A model generated the notes under the pieces. That model saw only the letters and a program-made list of their open reading frames with translations. It did no database searches and had not been told where the DNA came from. From Bacteroidaceae bacterium (GTDB lineage Bacteria > Bacteroidota > Bacteroidia > Bacteroidales > Barnesiellaceae_A): a stretch of DNA of 39,020 bases. Shown here one piece after another: positions 1 through 8,753 of this stretch. The stretch is from contig JAGBHF010000002.1 in the NCBI GenBank assembly GCA_017935645.1, forward strand, positions 1-39,020. Direction: 5' to 3'. Every line of letters begins with the position of its first letter. Position 1 is the stretch's first letter. The position numbers and the translations under genes were made by a program.

Positions 1-71
1 ATGTCATGGATGATTTTTGCTTGTCTTGATTTGCAGCACTAAGGTAAGTGAAAAATCTGACATGGCAAAAT

Positions 72-96
72 CCTGGGCAACTTTTTGTTGCTCAGG
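72..96. other. Hairpin upstream of first T9SS gene
   Basis: A 10-bp stem (one G-T wobble) with a five-T loop, cctgggcaac/gttgctcagg. It may terminate transcription of a gene lying before the window, but no clear T-run follows on either side, so its role is uncertain. The rest of bases 1-203 is AT-rich; a 13-codon frame ends at base 42 and could be the tail of an upstream gene, but is too short to judge. Confidence 0.4.
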
Positions 97-158
97 AACT
101 TATAAAAATAGTTAAACTAAAGTGCTGCGGAATTAAGGTTATATATATAAATCTTGTA

Positions 159-168
159 TATCTTTGCA
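159..168 (+). promoter_or_regulatory. Bacteroidota -7 box for the 204 gene
   Basis: The string tatctttgca fits TAnnTTTGnA exactly and lies 35 bases before the start codon. No convincing TTTG -33 box is seen at the usual spacing. The role is inferred from the known sigma-ABfr consensus. Confidence 0.6.
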
Positions 169-203
169 CCAAGAAATTTTATTTTTAACCTAATAGTATA
201 AAC

Positions 204-3200
204 ATGAAGAAAAATCTACTCGCTGTGGGCTTGAGTGCATTAATGATTGCATCAGTCCTTCAGGTGAATGCCGATCCTACCATGGTTGCCTCATACAAGA
301 TAGGCGACAGTATGGGAGCCGAGGGCATTACACTCAAGTCTGTTAATCTTTATGACGGACAAAACAAAGTAATCCGCACATACAACGTAGCTACCGACTA
401 TGCCGGAGATTCATACACCGAGACTGTCGTTCGCTACGAATACAACGAGCAAGGCTTGTTGGTAAAAGATCGTGCCTCGCAATATCGTCCTGCCTATGGC
501 GACTGGGTTGATGGCGATGAAAACGTATATCAATACGACGAGCAAGGTCGTCTCATCCAAATTGACGATGCCAATCGTGGTTATAAATATACCTACGATG
601 AGAATGGTAATTTGACCAACGAGAAGTATTACTCAAACAGTACTACCACCACCATTCAAGACATCAACTACTTCGACTTCGATGCCAATGGCAACCCCGC
701 ACGCAGCGAGTCGGACGGTTATTATTCGGACTATCGCTTCGACGGTGTATATACTTATGATGCACAAGGTCGTTGCATCGACATCATGCGTCACTGTGTT
801 GCCGGTACAGTACACAGCCGCGATACTTACGAGTTTGACGAGGCCGGTATCTTGACTCACAACTACAAGTACATGTCGGCTTATGGTGCCGGTGGTCGCG
901 AAGGTGGTCAAGTAGGTGGTACTAAGGATACATTGCGTTACGACCAACACATTGAGCGTGTAAACCTCGGTAACGGTTGGTATCAAAAGACTGTGTGGAC
1001 TTGGACATACTACATCAGCCAATGGACTAAGGGTAGCACTGTCTTCAACGAGCTCTATGTAAACCTCGATGGTGCTTATGCACCCCGCAACATCGTTGCC
1101 GAGAATATCTCTACCGACGAGCAACCCAATACTGCCAAGGTTACAGCCGACGTTCCCGCTACACTCCCCGTAGAGGCTACAAGCTACATCATCTGGCGTA
1201 ACGGTATGATGGTAGGTGTTGTAGAAGCTGTCAATGGCAAGATCGAATTTGTAGAGTCAAATCTCGCCAACGACACTTACGAATACATCGTTCAAGCCTA
1301 CGATGCTGCCAACGATGTATACTACAACTGCTCTGATATTGCTACAGTTGCCATTACAGTGCCCCTCAGCCCCGCCAAGAACGTGCGCGTAGTGGGTGGT
1401 TATCATGGCACATACGAAGATCCCCAAGCCGGTGCTTATGAGACATTCTTTATCAAGCTCGCATGGGATGTAGACCCCTGTGACGATACTATTCTCGGTT
1501 ACAAAGTATGGCAATATCCTTGGGCTTATCCCGCTGTAGAGGTTACAGGTGACGTGAGAAATTGTGAGTTGAATATGGCCGACGATGAGGCTGTAAATGT
1601 TCGCGTCGATGTTGTGTATGAGCACGGTGTGAAAGAGGGCGAGTACGTACCCTTGTTCTGGGACAACAGCGAGGACTTCGAGGGCGAGCCTATGCCCAAG
1701 TATTACCTCACTTATGAGAAAAACTATGGCGACCACATGGGTTCTGCCGGTGCTTCAAGCATCAACTACTACATCTACGACAACAACAACAATATCTCTC
1801 GTCGTGTAGACTATGGCTATCAAACCGATGGTACTGCCGTGCCTACATACCACTACTTCTATGACTATAACAGCAATGGTCAGCTCATTTCTGAGTTCTA
1901 CCGCCAAATGAATGCTCTTGGCGAGTGGGGCAAGAACAAAATGACTTATGTCTATACATACGACATGTTGGGTCGCTTGGCTACCAAAGAAGATACTACA
2001 TCAAACCGCTTGTATGAGTACTCATACGATGCTCAAGGTCACCTTGTAACTGTTACCGATAAGGGTAAGAGCTGGGGTGCAGAGGAGTATGACAAGTTGT
2101 ATTCGACTACTACTTACAGCCAATTTGACGAAAACGGCAATCCTGCATATGCCGAGTTTGTACACGCTATGTATGCAAGCAGCAGCTACAATACTACTTA
2201 TACATACGACAGCGAAGGTCGCATTCTTGTTCAAGAGTCGCGTACTCCCGAAGGTATGGCTTATGAAAAACTCGAGTTTACATATGATAAATATGGTGTA
2301 GAGACTTTAAGAGTACGTTATACTCCCTGGTATGACGAGAAGACTTATCAAGCTACCGAGCGTTTTGTGATGTCTACTCGCACCGTACGCGAAGCACAAG
2401 AGGGTATGGTATACAAACGTTACGAAGAGAACTACGACCTCAAGAGCGAAACTTGGTCTAACAACGGTCGTTATACTATGGAGACTTACTCACCCCTCAA
2501 TGGTGGCTTGACTCCTCAAAATCTTGTTGTGACAGATGCCTCTACTCCCGACTCGCCCAACACAATCGAGATTGAATGTAACTTCCCCAAAATCAAACTT
2601 GCCAACGCTCAATACATCATCTGGCGTGGTTGGGTACCCGTTGACACTGTTACTGCTACAGCTGCTCAAGGTGTCATCCGTTTCCGTGATGTAAATGTTG
2701 AGAACGGTACTTACGAGTACATCGTTCAAACATACGATGCCGCTACTCAACAATCGTTCAACGCTACAGCTCCCGTTGTATTTACATTGGAAGTTCAGTT
2801 GGATCCCATCAGCAACCTTCACTACACAGGTACTACCGAGGGTGAATATAGAGATGCCGAGCTTGGTTCAATGCCCGCTTATTGGATACACTTCGCGTGG
2901 GATGCTCCTCAAACAACTTTGCCTATCCTCAACTACAACATCTATCAAGATGGTTTCAAGATTCCTGTATCGCAAACTACCAACACCAACGACAGCGTAT
3001 GGGTTTATCGTGAGGATGAGGAAAATATTGCCAACCAAACTACTACTACAAGCGTAGAGGTGAAGGTTGTTTACTCTTTCGGTGAGTCGGAAGGTGTGAG
3101 TCAAGTATTCGAACTTGAACTTGGTGCTCTCGAAAATGCTACTCTCGAAGGCTCGGCTTATGTAGCAGGTAAGACTCTCTTCACTGAGCCCGATGCCAAC

Positions 3201-3344
3201 GTTGTTGTATACAACACTGCCGGTGTAGCTGTTGTTACCTACAACAACAAGCAACAATACGACCTTGGTACATTACCCGCAGGTGTATATCTTGCTGTTG
3301 TGAAAGTGGGCGAAAAAGCTCAAGTTCTTAAAGTTGCCCTTTAA
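204..3344 (+). CDS. Secreted YD-repeat and Fn3-like protein with T9SS sorting domain
   Basis: A 1046-residue exported protein. Residues 1-23 form a signal peptide ending near VNA. Two long homologous halves follow. Each has a block rich in YD/RHS-like repeats of the type YxYDxxGRL (about 60-250 and 505-740) followed by two Fn3-like beta domains (about 292-490 and 768-970). In both halves the first Fn3 domain carries YIIWR and, later, TYEYIVQ. The last 70 residues resemble a type A T9SS C-terminal sorting domain, so the protein is probably moved across the outer membrane and attached to the surface or released. There is no RHS core cage signature and no toxin-like tail. Strong preference for a few codons suggests high expression. 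The biochemical role is unknown; surface binding or a structural role is an inference. It may be the first gene of a three-gene transcript. Confidence 0.85.
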   Translation: MKKNLLAVGLSALMIASVLQVNADPTMVASYKIGDSMGAEGITLKSVNLYDGQNKVIRTYNVATDYAGDSYTETVVRYEYNEQGLLVKDRASQYRPAYGDWVDGDENVYQYDEQGRLIQIDDANRGYKYTYDENGNLTNEKYYSNSTTTTIQDINYFDFDANGNPARSESDGYYSDYRFDGVYTYDAQGRCIDIMRHCVAGTVHSRDTYEFDEAGILTHNYKYMSAYGAGGREGGQVGGTKDTLRYDQHIERVNLGNGWYQKTVWTWTYYISQWTKGSTVFNELYVNLDGAYAPRNIVAENISTDEQPNTAKVTADVPATLPVEATSYIIWRNGMMVGVVEAVNGKIEFVESNLANDTYEYIVQAYDAANDVYYNCSDIATVAITVPLSPAKNVRVVGGYHGTYEDPQAGAYETFFIKLAWDVDPCDDTILGYKVWQYPWAYPAVEVTGDVRNCELNMADDEAVNVRVDVVYEHGVKEGEYVPLFWDNSEDFEGEPMPKYYLTYEKNYGDHMGSAGASSINYYIYDNNNNISRRVDYGYQTDGTAVPTYHYFYDYNSNGQLISEFYRQMNALGEWGKNKMTYVYTYDMLGRLATKEDTTSNRLYEYSYDAQGHLVTVTDKGKSWGAEEYDKLYSTTTYSQFDENGNPAYAEFVHAMYASSSYNTTYTYDSEGRILVQESRTPEGMAYEKLEFTYDKYGVETLRVRYTPWYDEKTYQATERFVMSTRTVREAQEGMVYKRYEENYDLKSETWSNNGRYTMETYSPLNGGLTPQNLVVTDASTPDSPNTIEIECNFPKIKLANAQYIIWRGWVPVDTVTATAAQGVIRFRDVNVENGTYEYIVQTYDAATQQSFNATAPVVFTLEVQLDPISNLHYTGTTEGEYRDAELGSMPAYWIHFAWDAPQTTLPILNYNIYQDGFKIPVSQTTNTNDSVWVYREDEENIANQTTTTSVEVKVVYSFGESEGVSQVFELELGALENATLEGSAYVAGKTLFTEPDANVVVYNTAGVAVVTYNNKQQYDLGTLPAGVYLAVVKVGEKAQVLKVAL

Positions 3345-3383
3345 GATAGTTGTGGTAAACAATAACTAATTATTTATATGTAT

Positions 3384-3408
3384 GAGTGTGCGCTTGATGC
3401 GCACACTC
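3384..3408. repeat. Perfect 10-bp inverted repeat between two T9SS cargo genes
   Basis: Arms gagtgtgcgc and gcgcacactc surround a 5-base loop, ttgat. The hairpin lies after the stop of the first secreted-protein gene and 20 bases before the likely start of the second. No T-run follows, so it is more likely an mRNA-stabilising, processing or attenuating hairpin than a standard terminator. It would fall inside an N-terminal extension if translation started at 3378, which argues for the 3429 start. Confidence 0.7.
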
Positions 3409-3428
3409 GTAACTATTTAATGAATTAT

Positions 3429-5321
3429 ATGAAAAATTTATTCTCTGTTCTCTTATTCTCAGTTGCCATAGCTATTCCTGCTGTGGCCGATGATATTTAT
3501 TTTGAGGCCGACTTCGAAAAAGGTATTCCTTCGACCTTCAAGCTCATCGACCGCGATGAAAACCCCACCAAGAGCGGTGTCTCTCGCATCGACCTATCCA
3601 AAGGCTCTTGGGCTACAGGTCAGTATGACAAAGGCTGTACTGCTGCTATGAGTTCGGCTTTTTGTACCTATGACTATCCTGTAGAAGACTGGATGATTTT
3701 GCCACAAATCAACGTCAAAGATGCCATGGCTGTGCTTGCATGGGATGCCATGTCGGTACACTACGACTTCCGCGAAGATTATAAAGTAATGATTTCGCAA
3801 AGCGGTAATTCTACTTCCGACTTTGTCGAAGTTTATTCTGTTCAAGAAGAAGATTATTTCATTCGTCGTCATGCCATCTCTTTGGCCGACTATGAAGGAA
3901 AAGATATATATATTGCCTTTGTACACACAGGTCAAGACAAGTTCTTGCTTGGTATCGACAATATCAAGGTGGGTGAGTTCAGAGGCGATTACACCTTTAC
4001 CAATACTACCGATGTAACTGCCAAAGGTGGTCAAAACATTACTATCAGCGGTACTATTCGCAACATGTCGAGCATGGACTACTTCGAGCCTGTTGTTAAG
4101 GTAGGCGACGTGGAGTACACATGGACCGGCACAGTTATGCCTACTATCTGGGAGGTAGGTGAGGAGGTTCCTTTCTCATTCAGCGTTCCCGCCCCCGAGG
4201 AGGGTACTGTCGACTACACTGTAGGTGTTAAGTATTCGCGCAACGATAGCGAAATGGTGTGGAGCACTACCGATACTGTATATTGCTCGGCTTTCCCCCG
4301 CAATATCCTTGTTGAGAAGTTTACAGGTACTTGGTGCAATAACTGTCCCGAAGGTACTATCACATTGCACAAGTATGAGCAACGCTTGCGCAATCGCATC
4401 ATCACTGTCGAGGGTCACTGTGCATCGGGCACATCGGAGCCTATGGCCGATGCCACCTATCACAATGGTCTTGCATACTGGATTCACAACCTCCCCGGTA
4501 TGATTTACGACCGCCGTTTGGGTATGGTTTCGCAACAAGCCAAGGACGATGGCAATGTGTATATAGCCATGCGCAAGCCTGTTACTGCCGAGATTATCCC
4601 CACTGTAAAGTACACAGCCGAAGGTAGCTTCGAGGTAAGCAGTACAGTACGATTCTCGCAAGAGTATGACAACTCGGGCGACCGCTACCGTGTAGGTTAC
4701 ATCGTTAGCGAGAATGTCGTACATCAACCCGATAATTCCAAGTATTCGCAATCAAACAGTTGCCAGTATGCAAGTTGTCGCGAGTACAATTTCTTGCCCA
4801 GCACTATTCCCGCCGAGTTGGCATATTTCCACAACGTAGGTCGTGGCGATGTCACTGCTTTTGACGGTGTTCCTGTTTCGCTTCCCGGCGAGACTCTCAC
4901 TCCCTATACCAATTATGAAGTAGTCGATACCATTGCCATGCCTTCAACTCCGTTGTTTGACAGCGAGTATGTTTACGACCCCAAGAACATCTCTATCACA
5001 GCAGTTCTTATCTATACTCGCGACAAGAGTATTATGGCTGCCTGTCGTGTCAATACCGAGGATATCGACTGGAGTGCTGCTGTTGAAAACAATATGCAGG
5101 ATGCAGTGTATTACAATGTGAAAGCTACCGATGGCAAAGTATATGTAAGCAATGTTAATGGACGTGCCACTGTGCGTGTATATGCTGTTGATGGTCGTAT
5201 GTTGGCTCAAGCTCACGGTGCGCGCGTGGTTACTGCCGATGTTGCGCAATATACCGGTGTCGCTATTGTTTCAATTGAGACCGAAAACGGTGTAGTTACT
5301 GAAAAAATCTTAATCAAATAA
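3429..5321 (+). CDS. Omp28-like secreted protein with thioredoxin-type CxxC and T9SS sorting domain
   Basis: A 630-residue exported protein. ATG at 3429 is chosen because MKNLFSVLLFSVAIAIPAVA is a clean signal peptide; ATGs at 3378 and 3420 would put a hydrophilic extension before it. Residues about 22-180 look like a choice-of-anchor J/MAM-like jelly roll (FEADFEKG, ILPQI, DNIKVGEF). A CARDB-like beta domain follows at about 185-285, then an Omp28-type thioredoxin-like region with FTGTWCNNCPEG; its CxxC cysteines are residues 303 and 306. The final 70 residues match a T9SS sorting domain. Omp28-family proteins are outer-membrane or surface lipoproteins and adhesins in Porphyromonas and relatives; the CxxC could allow redox or disulfide chemistry, which is inference. 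The next gene begins 24 bases downstream, so the two are probably co-transcribed. Confidence 0.85.
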   Translation: MKNLFSVLLFSVAIAIPAVADDIYFEADFEKGIPSTFKLIDRDENPTKSGVSRIDLSKGSWATGQYDKGCTAAMSSAFCTYDYPVEDWMILPQINVKDAMAVLAWDAMSVHYDFREDYKVMISQSGNSTSDFVEVYSVQEEDYFIRRHAISLADYEGKDIYIAFVHTGQDKFLLGIDNIKVGEFRGDYTFTNTTDVTAKGGQNITISGTIRNMSSMDYFEPVVKVGDVEYTWTGTVMPTIWEVGEEVPFSFSVPAPEEGTVDYTVGVKYSRNDSEMVWSTTDTVYCSAFPRNILVEKFTGTWCNNCPEGTITLHKYEQRLRNRIITVEGHCASGTSEPMADATYHNGLAYWIHNLPGMIYDRRLGMVSQQAKDDGNVYIAMRKPVTAEIIPTVKYTAEGSFEVSSTVRFSQEYDNSGDRYRVGYIVSENVVHQPDNSKYSQSNSCQYASCREYNFLPSTIPAELAYFHNVGRGDVTAFDGVPVSLPGETLTPYTNYEVVDTIAMPSTPLFDSEYVYDPKNISITAVLIYTRDKSIMAACRVNTEDIDWSAAVENNMQDAVYYNVKATDGKVYVSNVNGRATVRVYAVDGRMLAQAHGARVVTADVAQYTGVAIVSIETENGVVTEKILIK

Positions 5322-5345
5322 ATCTCAAACTAAATTCAAAAACCG

Positions 5346-8300
5346 ATGAAAAAATTATCTATTCTTTTTGCTGCTTTACTTGTAACAATGAGTGCAGTTG
5401 CCGAGAAAGGAGCTATGTTCCTTACCAGCCCTGCTGCTTTTCAAGTAATGTCGTTGTCGCCCAATGGTAAATGGGCTTGCGGTATCTTGGGCGATGGATA
5501 CTCTATCAACCAAGGTCTGCTCTGGAACCTTGAGACAAGCGAGATTATCTATCTCTCTACTACCGACGAGTCTTCAGCTTTTGCTGTTACCGATGAAGGT
5601 GTTGTATGTGGTGGTTACACCGACTATACCCTTCACCCCGCTGGTTTGGGCGTATATGTTGCCGGTATCTACAAAGATGGCGAGTGGCATCGTCTCGACA
5701 ACTCGGGCTTCGAGGATGAGGGCGTGCTTATGTATGGTTCTGAGGCTTCTGCTATCTCGGCCGATGGTCGTGTAGTGGTAGGTTATGTACAAAACGGTCC
5801 TTCTGATAGCAAGCTTGCACCCGCTCGTTGGGTAGATGGTAAGCTCGATGCTATTCTCCCTTACGAGAAAGCAGGTGTATGTTATACCATTACTCGCGAT
5901 GGTTCAAAGGCTGCCGGTTGGGCTTATCAACCCGATGACGACGGTGATATGAACCGTTCAATTGCAGTGTGGGAAGGTGATGGTATTCAATACCTCAGCC
6001 CTATGCCTACAGCTTTCGAAGCCGGTCGTTTCTTCTCGGCCGATGGTAACAAACTCGTTTGTGAGTCGTTCGGTCACAAGTTTATTTATGACTTTACTAC
6101 TCAAGAAAAGACCGAAGTACCTTGGGTACACCCCATGTGCTGGAGCCAAAGTGTATTCTATGTGAATAACGATGGTCTTGTATTGGGTGGTGAGCAATTC
6201 CAAGACGATGCTACCGGTGCTACCGGTTTCTATGGCTATGTATTTGATGCCAAGGCCAACAAAATCCAAAAATTTGATGACTGGATGAAGAACGAACATG
6301 GTGTAGAGATTGATTCAAAGACTTTCATGACTCAACATGCTGTTGCCATGAGCGACGATGCCAAGGTATTTGCTATCTTGGGCTATCCTATGGAAAACGG
6401 TGTTCCCACAGGTGAATGGGCTTCTATGATTATCAAGCTCGACCAAGAGATTACCTATTGTGAGCCCTCTTTGCTCAAAGCCGAGAAACTCCTCGGTGTG
6501 AACAACGTGCGTCTTACTTGGGGTGCTCCCTTGATGAATGCCGAGAATGTATTGGGCTATCGCATTTATCGCAACAACGAGATGGTTGAAGAAATCTCGG
6601 CCGACTTGCTTGCTTATATGGATGCCAACCTTGCCGTTGGCGAGTATACTTACGCTATCTCAGCTATCTATGAAGGCGAAACAGGCGATATCGTTGAGTC
6701 GGCACAATGCTCGGCTGTAAATGTTGTTGTGGGTAAAGATCCTCTCAACAAAGCTCAAAACATCGAGTATCGTTCGGCCAACTACAACGATATGCGTTTG
6801 CGTTGGAATGCTCCCGCTTCTAACCTTCCCTCAGTTAAATATTATGACCTTGAGAATGCTACACTCACCGGATTTGGTGGTGGTGTTATCTCTTTCTTGG
6901 CCGGTATCAAGTTGCCTACCGACATGGTAGCAATCTATAGCGAAACTCACTCTATCGCACGCGTTGGTTTCTTCCCCATCAACAAAGAGGCTATTTATAC
7001 AATCCGCGTTATTGTCGATGGTGCTGAAAAGGCTGCTAAGACTTTGGATACAAATACTTTGAATTTGGGTGAAGTTAATCTTGTAGACCTCGATGCTCCT
7101 GTAGCTTTCGATGCCTTGAGCGATGTGCTCGTTGTAGTTGATGTTGATGCTTCTAACTTCTCAGTACCCTCTAACGAAGTTATTGCTGCTCAATATGGCG
7201 TAGCTACTCCCGGTTATTCTGACCTCTTGCGTCAAGCCAGCGAGCCCGAGATGTACTCTCTCTACGAGGCCAGCAAGGGTACTCCCGCCGAAATGTCTGT
7301 TTCTTGGATTATCTCGGCTATCCTCACCGATGGTACTAACGGTGCCGACAGCGATGTAGTCTTGGGTTATGACATCTACCGCAATGACGAGAAGATTGCC
7401 TCTGTTGAGGAACAAAACTACATCGACGAGAATGTAAGCGAAGGTTCTTATACATACGGTATCGTTGCTAAGTATCTCAATGGCGATTCAGAGCGTGCCA
7501 ACGTACAAATCAATCACGTATGCAAGCCCGAGTCTTTGAAGGCTATCGACGAGGTTGAGGTTTATGCCGGTACTTCAGAGTTGGCTGCCTTCTGGCAAGC
7601 TCCTATTAAGAATGACGAGTCGTTTGTTTCTTATGCTATGGGTGCCAACTCAGGTAAAGGTATCAGCTTGAGCGGTGCTACCGAGCTTATTGAGTATGCA
7701 GTTGCTCATGCTTATCCCTACTCAGTATTGAACTGGTACGAAGGTTATACTATCGATGCTCTCCGTTTCTATCCCTCGGCCGAGGCAACCTTTGCTATCG
7801 CTCTCGAGGTAAACGGTGTCGATCACGAGATGGTTGTATTGGGTCAAGTTGGCGAGGAGAACGGTTATCAACTCAATACTTGGAACAATGTTAAGCTCGA
7901 AAATCCCTACACTATCAAGAATGGTGACTACATCCGCGTGAAACTTTTGTGTACCGATGTTGACCCCACAACTTATCCTATCACTCTCGACGACCAAGTA
8001 GGTTCTATGGGTGTTTCTGACTTGTATAGCTGGGACTACTACGGAAATTACAGCTCGGCTATGTCGGATGGTGGTTACTCTAAGGGTAACTGGATGATTG
8101 GTATGATTGTTTCTAACGACAATACCGACCTTCTCCCCGTTGATCACTATACAGTAGTTCTCGATGGTGAGGAGCGTGACGAAGTTATCACTGAGCCTGA
8201 ATTCAAGGCTGAGGGTTACAACTGGAGCGATGGCTCAACTCACCGCATCAAAGTAAACACTGTGTACAACTTCAATGGCGAGAATGTTACTGCCGAAGGT

Positions 8301-8561
8301 AAGCAAGTTATATTTAACGTTAAAGCCGGTGTTGAAAACATCGAAGTGAACCTCGTTAACGTTTATCCCAACCCCGCTACTTCTTACATCAACGTAGAAG
8401 GTGCTGTTGAGAAACTCGCTTTGTACGATATGAACGGTCGCCTCGTAGCTGAGACTGCTGCCAACACTATCGATGTTACAGCTCTTGCTGCCGGCAACTA
8501 CTTGCTCAATATCACTAACAACGGCAACGTTCGCACTGTTAAGGTACTCGTTGTTCGCTAA
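5346..8561 (+). CDS. T9SS-secreted HAF-like propeller/Fn3/jelly-roll protein, copy 1
   Basis: A 1071-residue exported protein. The signal peptide ends near AVA-E (about residue 19). Residues 30-360 contain about seven degenerate repeats of the form (I/V)SxDGxxVxG, resembling HAF or Kelch-like propeller blades. An Fn3-like domain follows at about 373-462, a GFGGG-containing beta domain at about 480-655, a second Fn3 at about 665-725, a second beta domain at about 750-920 and a third Fn3 at about 930-995. The C-terminal 70 residues contain VYPNPAT and LYDMNGR, hallmarks of the T9SS type A sorting domain. No catalytic motif is recognised, so a surface adhesin or glycan-binding role is only a guess. 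Codons are strongly biased (ggt, gct, act, gag), suggesting high expression. It follows the Omp28-like gene by 24 bases and ends at a strong terminator. A homologue lies immediately downstream. Confidence 0.85.
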   Translation: MKKLSILFAALLVTMSAVAEKGAMFLTSPAAFQVMSLSPNGKWACGILGDGYSINQGLLWNLETSEIIYLSTTDESSAFAVTDEGVVCGGYTDYTLHPAGLGVYVAGIYKDGEWHRLDNSGFEDEGVLMYGSEASAISADGRVVVGYVQNGPSDSKLAPARWVDGKLDAILPYEKAGVCYTITRDGSKAAGWAYQPDDDGDMNRSIAVWEGDGIQYLSPMPTAFEAGRFFSADGNKLVCESFGHKFIYDFTTQEKTEVPWVHPMCWSQSVFYVNNDGLVLGGEQFQDDATGATGFYGYVFDAKANKIQKFDDWMKNEHGVEIDSKTFMTQHAVAMSDDAKVFAILGYPMENGVPTGEWASMIIKLDQEITYCEPSLLKAEKLLGVNNVRLTWGAPLMNAENVLGYRIYRNNEMVEEISADLLAYMDANLAVGEYTYAISAIYEGETGDIVESAQCSAVNVVVGKDPLNKAQNIEYRSANYNDMRLRWNAPASNLPSVKYYDLENATLTGFGGGVISFLAGIKLPTDMVAIYSETHSIARVGFFPINKEAIYTIRVIVDGAEKAAKTLDTNTLNLGEVNLVDLDAPVAFDALSDVLVVVDVDASNFSVPSNEVIAAQYGVATPGYSDLLRQASEPEMYSLYEASKGTPAEMSVSWIISAILTDGTNGADSDVVLGYDIYRNDEKIASVEEQNYIDENVSEGSYTYGIVAKYLNGDSERANVQINHVCKPESLKAIDEVEVYAGTSELAAFWQAPIKNDESFVSYAMGANSGKGISLSGATELIEYAVAHAYPYSVLNWYEGYTIDALRFYPSAEATFAIALEVNGVDHEMVVLGQVGEENGYQLNTWNNVKLENPYTIKNGDYIRVKLLCTDVDPTTYPITLDDQVGSMGVSDLYSWDYYGNYSSAMSDGGYSKGNWMIGMIVSNDNTDLLPVDHYTVVLDGEERDEVITEPEFKAEGYNWSDGSTHRIKVNTVYNFNGENVTAEGKQVIFNVKAGVENIEVNLVNVYPNPATSYINVEGAVEKLALYDMNGRLVAETAANTIDVTALAAGNYLLNITNNGNVRTVKVLVVR

Positions 8562-8584
8562 TTAGTTCGATATATTACATCTTT

Positions 8585-8622
8585 GGAGGTGCGTTCTCAT
8601 ATGGGGATGCACCTCCTTTTTT
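8585..8622 (+). terminator. Rho-independent terminator after propeller protein copy 1
   Basis: The stem ggaggtgc/gcacctcc is followed by six Ts. It closes the likely three-gene secreted-protein transcript beginning near base 168. Confidence 0.85.
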
Positions 8623-8753
8623 AATTATATGCAGTACACCGCAAACTTGTTACCTTTATTTACTCACTTTTTCGATATTTTTATCTACCTTCACAACCTC
8701 ATGAAACATCAATTGCATTTATCTTAACCATATTGAAACATATCATTAAAACA

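Noticed and set aside
1..42. Short frame at the left edge as a gene remnant
   Set aside because: Thirteen codons give no recognisable identity; left undecided.
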